NCBI RefSeq assembly: GCF_031598375.1
Contig: NZ_CP123872.1
Coordinates: forward strand, 2,662,501-2,726,500
Reading direction: 5' to 3'
Source of the DNA: Temperatibacter marinus
Lineage (GTDB): Bacteria > Pseudomonadota > Alphaproteobacteria > Sphingomonadales > Kordiimonadaceae
Length of the DNA stretch: 64,000 nucleotides
Part shown: one piece after another, positions 62,486 to 64,000 of the stretch
Numbering within the stretch: the first letter of the stretch is position 1
Layout: the number at the start of each line of letters is the position of its first letter
Position numbers and translations under genes: made by a program
The notes under the pieces: model-generated
Told to the model about the DNA's origin: nothing
The model's database searches: none
What the model saw: the letters and a program-made list of their open reading frames with translations, nothing else

Positions 62486-63478
62486 GTGATACATTCTATT
62501 AGACAGACAATGCCAGGATTTACAATTGCTTTGATCGTTGCTCTGGCTGCAATGTTTTTAAATGGTCATTACGGTGCCCCGACGATGCTCTTTGCTCTAC
62601 TTCTTGGCCTCGCAATTGGTTTTCTTAATGACAGCCCTAAAATTCAGCCCGGTATCGCCTTCACTGCCAAAAAACTCTTAAGAATTGGCGTTGCACTCCT
62701 TGGTTTGCGCATTGCCCTAAGCGATGTGACAGCCCTCGGGCTTAAACCTGTTCTCTTAATCATTGTTGGCGTTTTTTCAACAATCGCTGTTGGGCTTGTC
62801 CTTGCAAAACTTCTTGGCTTTAGGAAAAGATTTGGGGTCTTAACGGGGGGTGCTGTTGCCATTTGCGGCGCTTCTGCGGCTATGGCCATTTCCAGTGTTA
62901 TGCCCAAAGAAAAAGGATTAGAGCGCGATACAATATTTGCCGTCGTTGGTGTTACAACACTTTCGACCCTTGCTATGATTGTTTATCCGATTATCACCAA
63001 TTATCTTGGATATTCAGACAGCCAAGCTGGACTATTTATGGGCGGAACAATTCATGATGTGGCCCAAGTTATTGGGGCTGGTTTTTCAGTCTCTCAAGAA
63101 ACTGGTGAGCTTTCAACCTTAACAAAAATGATGCGGGTCGCAATGCTGGTTCCTGTTGTCATGATGATTGCCTTTGCCTTTCAAGCCAGGGCGAAGGCTT
63201 CAGGGTCAGCCCATTCAGGCACAGCGCCGACATTTCCTTTCTTTTTATTGGCCTTCATCGGTCTTGTCCTTTTAAACAGTTTCGTAGATATTCCTACGAC
63301 GGTTAAAGACCCATTGATCAATCTTTCTAAGTTTTGTCTGGTCATTTCCATTGTTGCAATTGGGATAAAAACACGTCTCCAAGAAATTTTTGAACTGGGC
63401 ATTAAACCAATCATTCTAATTGTCTTAGAAACTCTTTGGATAGCCATTCTTTTCTTGGTTGCTATTCCTTATCTTTAG
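62486..63478 (+). CDS. YeiH/UPF0324 family putative sulfate exporter
   Basis: A 330-residue polytopic membrane protein (about 9-10 helices) with the family motifs FTAKKLLRIGVALLGLRI, GGAVAICGASAAMA and GGTIHDVAQVIGAG. Members are annotated as putative sulfate exporters; the true substrate is poorly established. GTG start with AAGGA six bases upstream. The next gene begins 13 bp after its stop. Confidence 0.9.
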   Translation: MIHSIRQTMPGFTIALIVALAAMFLNGHYGAPTMLFALLLGLAIGFLNDSPKIQPGIAFTAKKLLRIGVALLGLRIALSDVTALGLKPVLLIIVGVFSTIAVGLVLAKLLGFRKRFGVLTGGAVAICGASAAMAISSVMPKEKGLERDTIFAVVGVTTLSTLAMIVYPIITNYLGYSDSQAGLFMGGTIHDVAQVIGAGFSVSQETGELSTLTKMMRVAMLVPVVMMIAFAFQARAKASGSAHSGTAPTFPFFLLAFIGLVLLNSFVDIPTTVKDPLINLSKFCLVISIVAIGIKTRLQEIFELGIKPIILIVLETLWIAILFLVAIPYL

Positions 63479-63491
63479 GAGAAAAGTGTCG

Positions 63492-63968
63492 ATGAAAACC
63501 CTGGCTGAACAAGTCATTGAAAAAGCATCTGAAAAATCTGTCATGATTGCAACAGTCGAAAGCTGTACAGGAGGCCTAATCATCGGAGCTCTCACCAATG
63601 TAGCTGGGTCCTCTGCTGTCGTGGACCGTGGTTTTATTACTTATAGTAACGAGTCTAAGCAAGACATGGTCAATGTGTCGATTAAGAGTTTAGAAAAATT
63701 CGGGGCAGTCAGTGAGGCTGTTGCCGGAGAAATGGCCTTTGGAGGACTAACCCATTCTAAAGCTGACCTTTCTATCTCTGTGACAGGCATTGCTGGACCA
63801 GGAGGTGGAACCGATGAAAAACCAGTCGGCATGGTATGTTTCGGTAGAGCAGAACTCGGACAACCACCCCATACAGAAACAATGATTTTTGAAGATAATG
63901 GACGAGAAAGTATACGGAAAGCTACGATAGAACATGCTCTTAAGCTCTTACTAGAGGCTTTATCTTAA
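63492..63968 (+). CDS. pncC: CinA C-terminal domain protein (nicotinamide-nucleotide amidase)
   Basis: A 158-residue stand-alone CinA C-terminal domain: SVMIATVESCTGGLI, GSSAVVDRGFITYSNESK and TGIAGPGGGTDEKPVG. Such enzymes deamidate nicotinamide mononucleotide in pyridine-nucleotide salvage. The ATG at 63492 has GGAG about eleven bases upstream; a GTG two codons earlier is an alternative. It overlaps the tail of a convergent gene by 9 bp. Confidence 0.9.
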   Translation: MKTLAEQVIEKASEKSVMIATVESCTGGLIIGALTNVAGSSAVVDRGFITYSNESKQDMVNVSIKSLEKFGAVSEAVAGEMAFGGLTHSKADLSISVTGIAGPGGGTDEKPVGMVCFGRAELGQPPHTETMIFEDNGRESIRKATIEHALKLLLEALS

Positions 63969-64000
63969 GCCATACAATTCTTCGGCGCGAGATTCAAAAG
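63960..64000 (-). CDS. C-terminal end of a probable RatA/Coq10-type (START-like) protein
   Basis: Thirteen codons of a minus-strand frame ending at TAA 63962-63960 read FESRAEELYGLR, which resembles the C-terminus of RatA/Coq10-type ubiquinone-binding proteins that often lie next to the cinA-like gene in alphaproteobacteria. The rest is outside the window, so the call rests on a short match and synteny. Confidence 0.35.
   Translation of the reverse strand, partial: FESRAEELYGLR

Overview
The window looks like chromosomal DNA from an A+T-leaning alphaproteobacterium. Several alphaproteobacterial hallmarks support this: the dusB-ntrB-ntrC, ntrY-ntrX, trkA/trkH, hfq-hflX run; a fused ispDF; an NDUFA12-type Complex I accessory subunit beside mlaD and a DUF2155 gene; an RNase E with a long insertion in its S1 domain and a C-terminal GWW peptide; and an M23 peptidase overlapping a bactofilin gene. 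The order within the class cannot be settled by reading. No rRNA, tRNA, CRISPR array, transposase or prophage gene was recognised, and most genes read as vertically inherited core functions.

Layout. 1-6.5 kb: an AsmA/YhdP-like envelope protein (cut by the left edge) divergent from glnE, a Bcp peroxiredoxin and a ferritin-like DUF455 protein. 6.6-13.5 kb: cell-wall block with an M23 (LmdC-like) peptidase and bactofilin, converging on amiC-mrcA-prfB; prfB carries the classical programmed +1 frameshift. 13.5-19.7 kb: long structured leader and rne, then an M48 metalloprotease and a DsbA-like thiol oxidoreductase. 19.8-25.3 kb: thiS-thiG, aroQ-accB-accC-aat, and the opposing NDUFA12, mlaD and DUF2155 genes. 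25.3-26.1 kb: about 0.8 kb without a convincing protein gene but with promoter-like, hairpin and terminator signals suggesting an RNA gene or riboregulatory leader. 26-37.6 kb: more variable region with a GGDEF-EAL protein, a DUF4389-like membrane protein, a degenerate GDPD-family protein with a 32-residue membrane protein, a sterol-desaturase/SDR cluster, a penicillin-acylase relative, a YkgJ-type cysteine protein, a VOC protein, an exported nucleoside hydrolase and a diheme cytochrome with a 53-residue membrane protein. 37.8-45 kb: thiolase and acyl-CoA dehydrogenase, patatin, dnaB behind a cluster of DnaA-box-like sites, a flippase, and the bolA-grxD pair. 45-48 kb: an exported methyltransferase-like protein and thiC under a TPP riboswitch. 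48-60.7 kb: GNAT, hflX, hfq, trkH, trkA, ntrX, ntrY, ntrC, ntrB, dusB. 60.8-64 kb: ispDF, pgpA, a YeiH-type transporter, a CinA C-terminal protein and the tail of a probable RatA/Coq10-type gene.

How the genes fit together. Nitrogen control is well represented (GlnE modifying glutamine synthetase, NtrBC, NtrYX), as are peptidoglycan growth and shape (PBP1a, AmiC, M23 peptidase, bactofilin) and RNA-based control (RNase E, Hfq, TPP riboswitch, prfB frameshift). The best leads outside routine annotation are: a 15-bp perfect inverted repeat that buries the Shine-Dalgarno of aat with the start codon at the loop; the unexplained terminator-bounded region at 25.55-25.98 kb; a GDPD homologue in which both expected catalytic histidines are arginine; a cytochrome c with a CX3CH first heme site; four DnaA-box-like sites upstream of dnaB; and two small membrane-protein genes.
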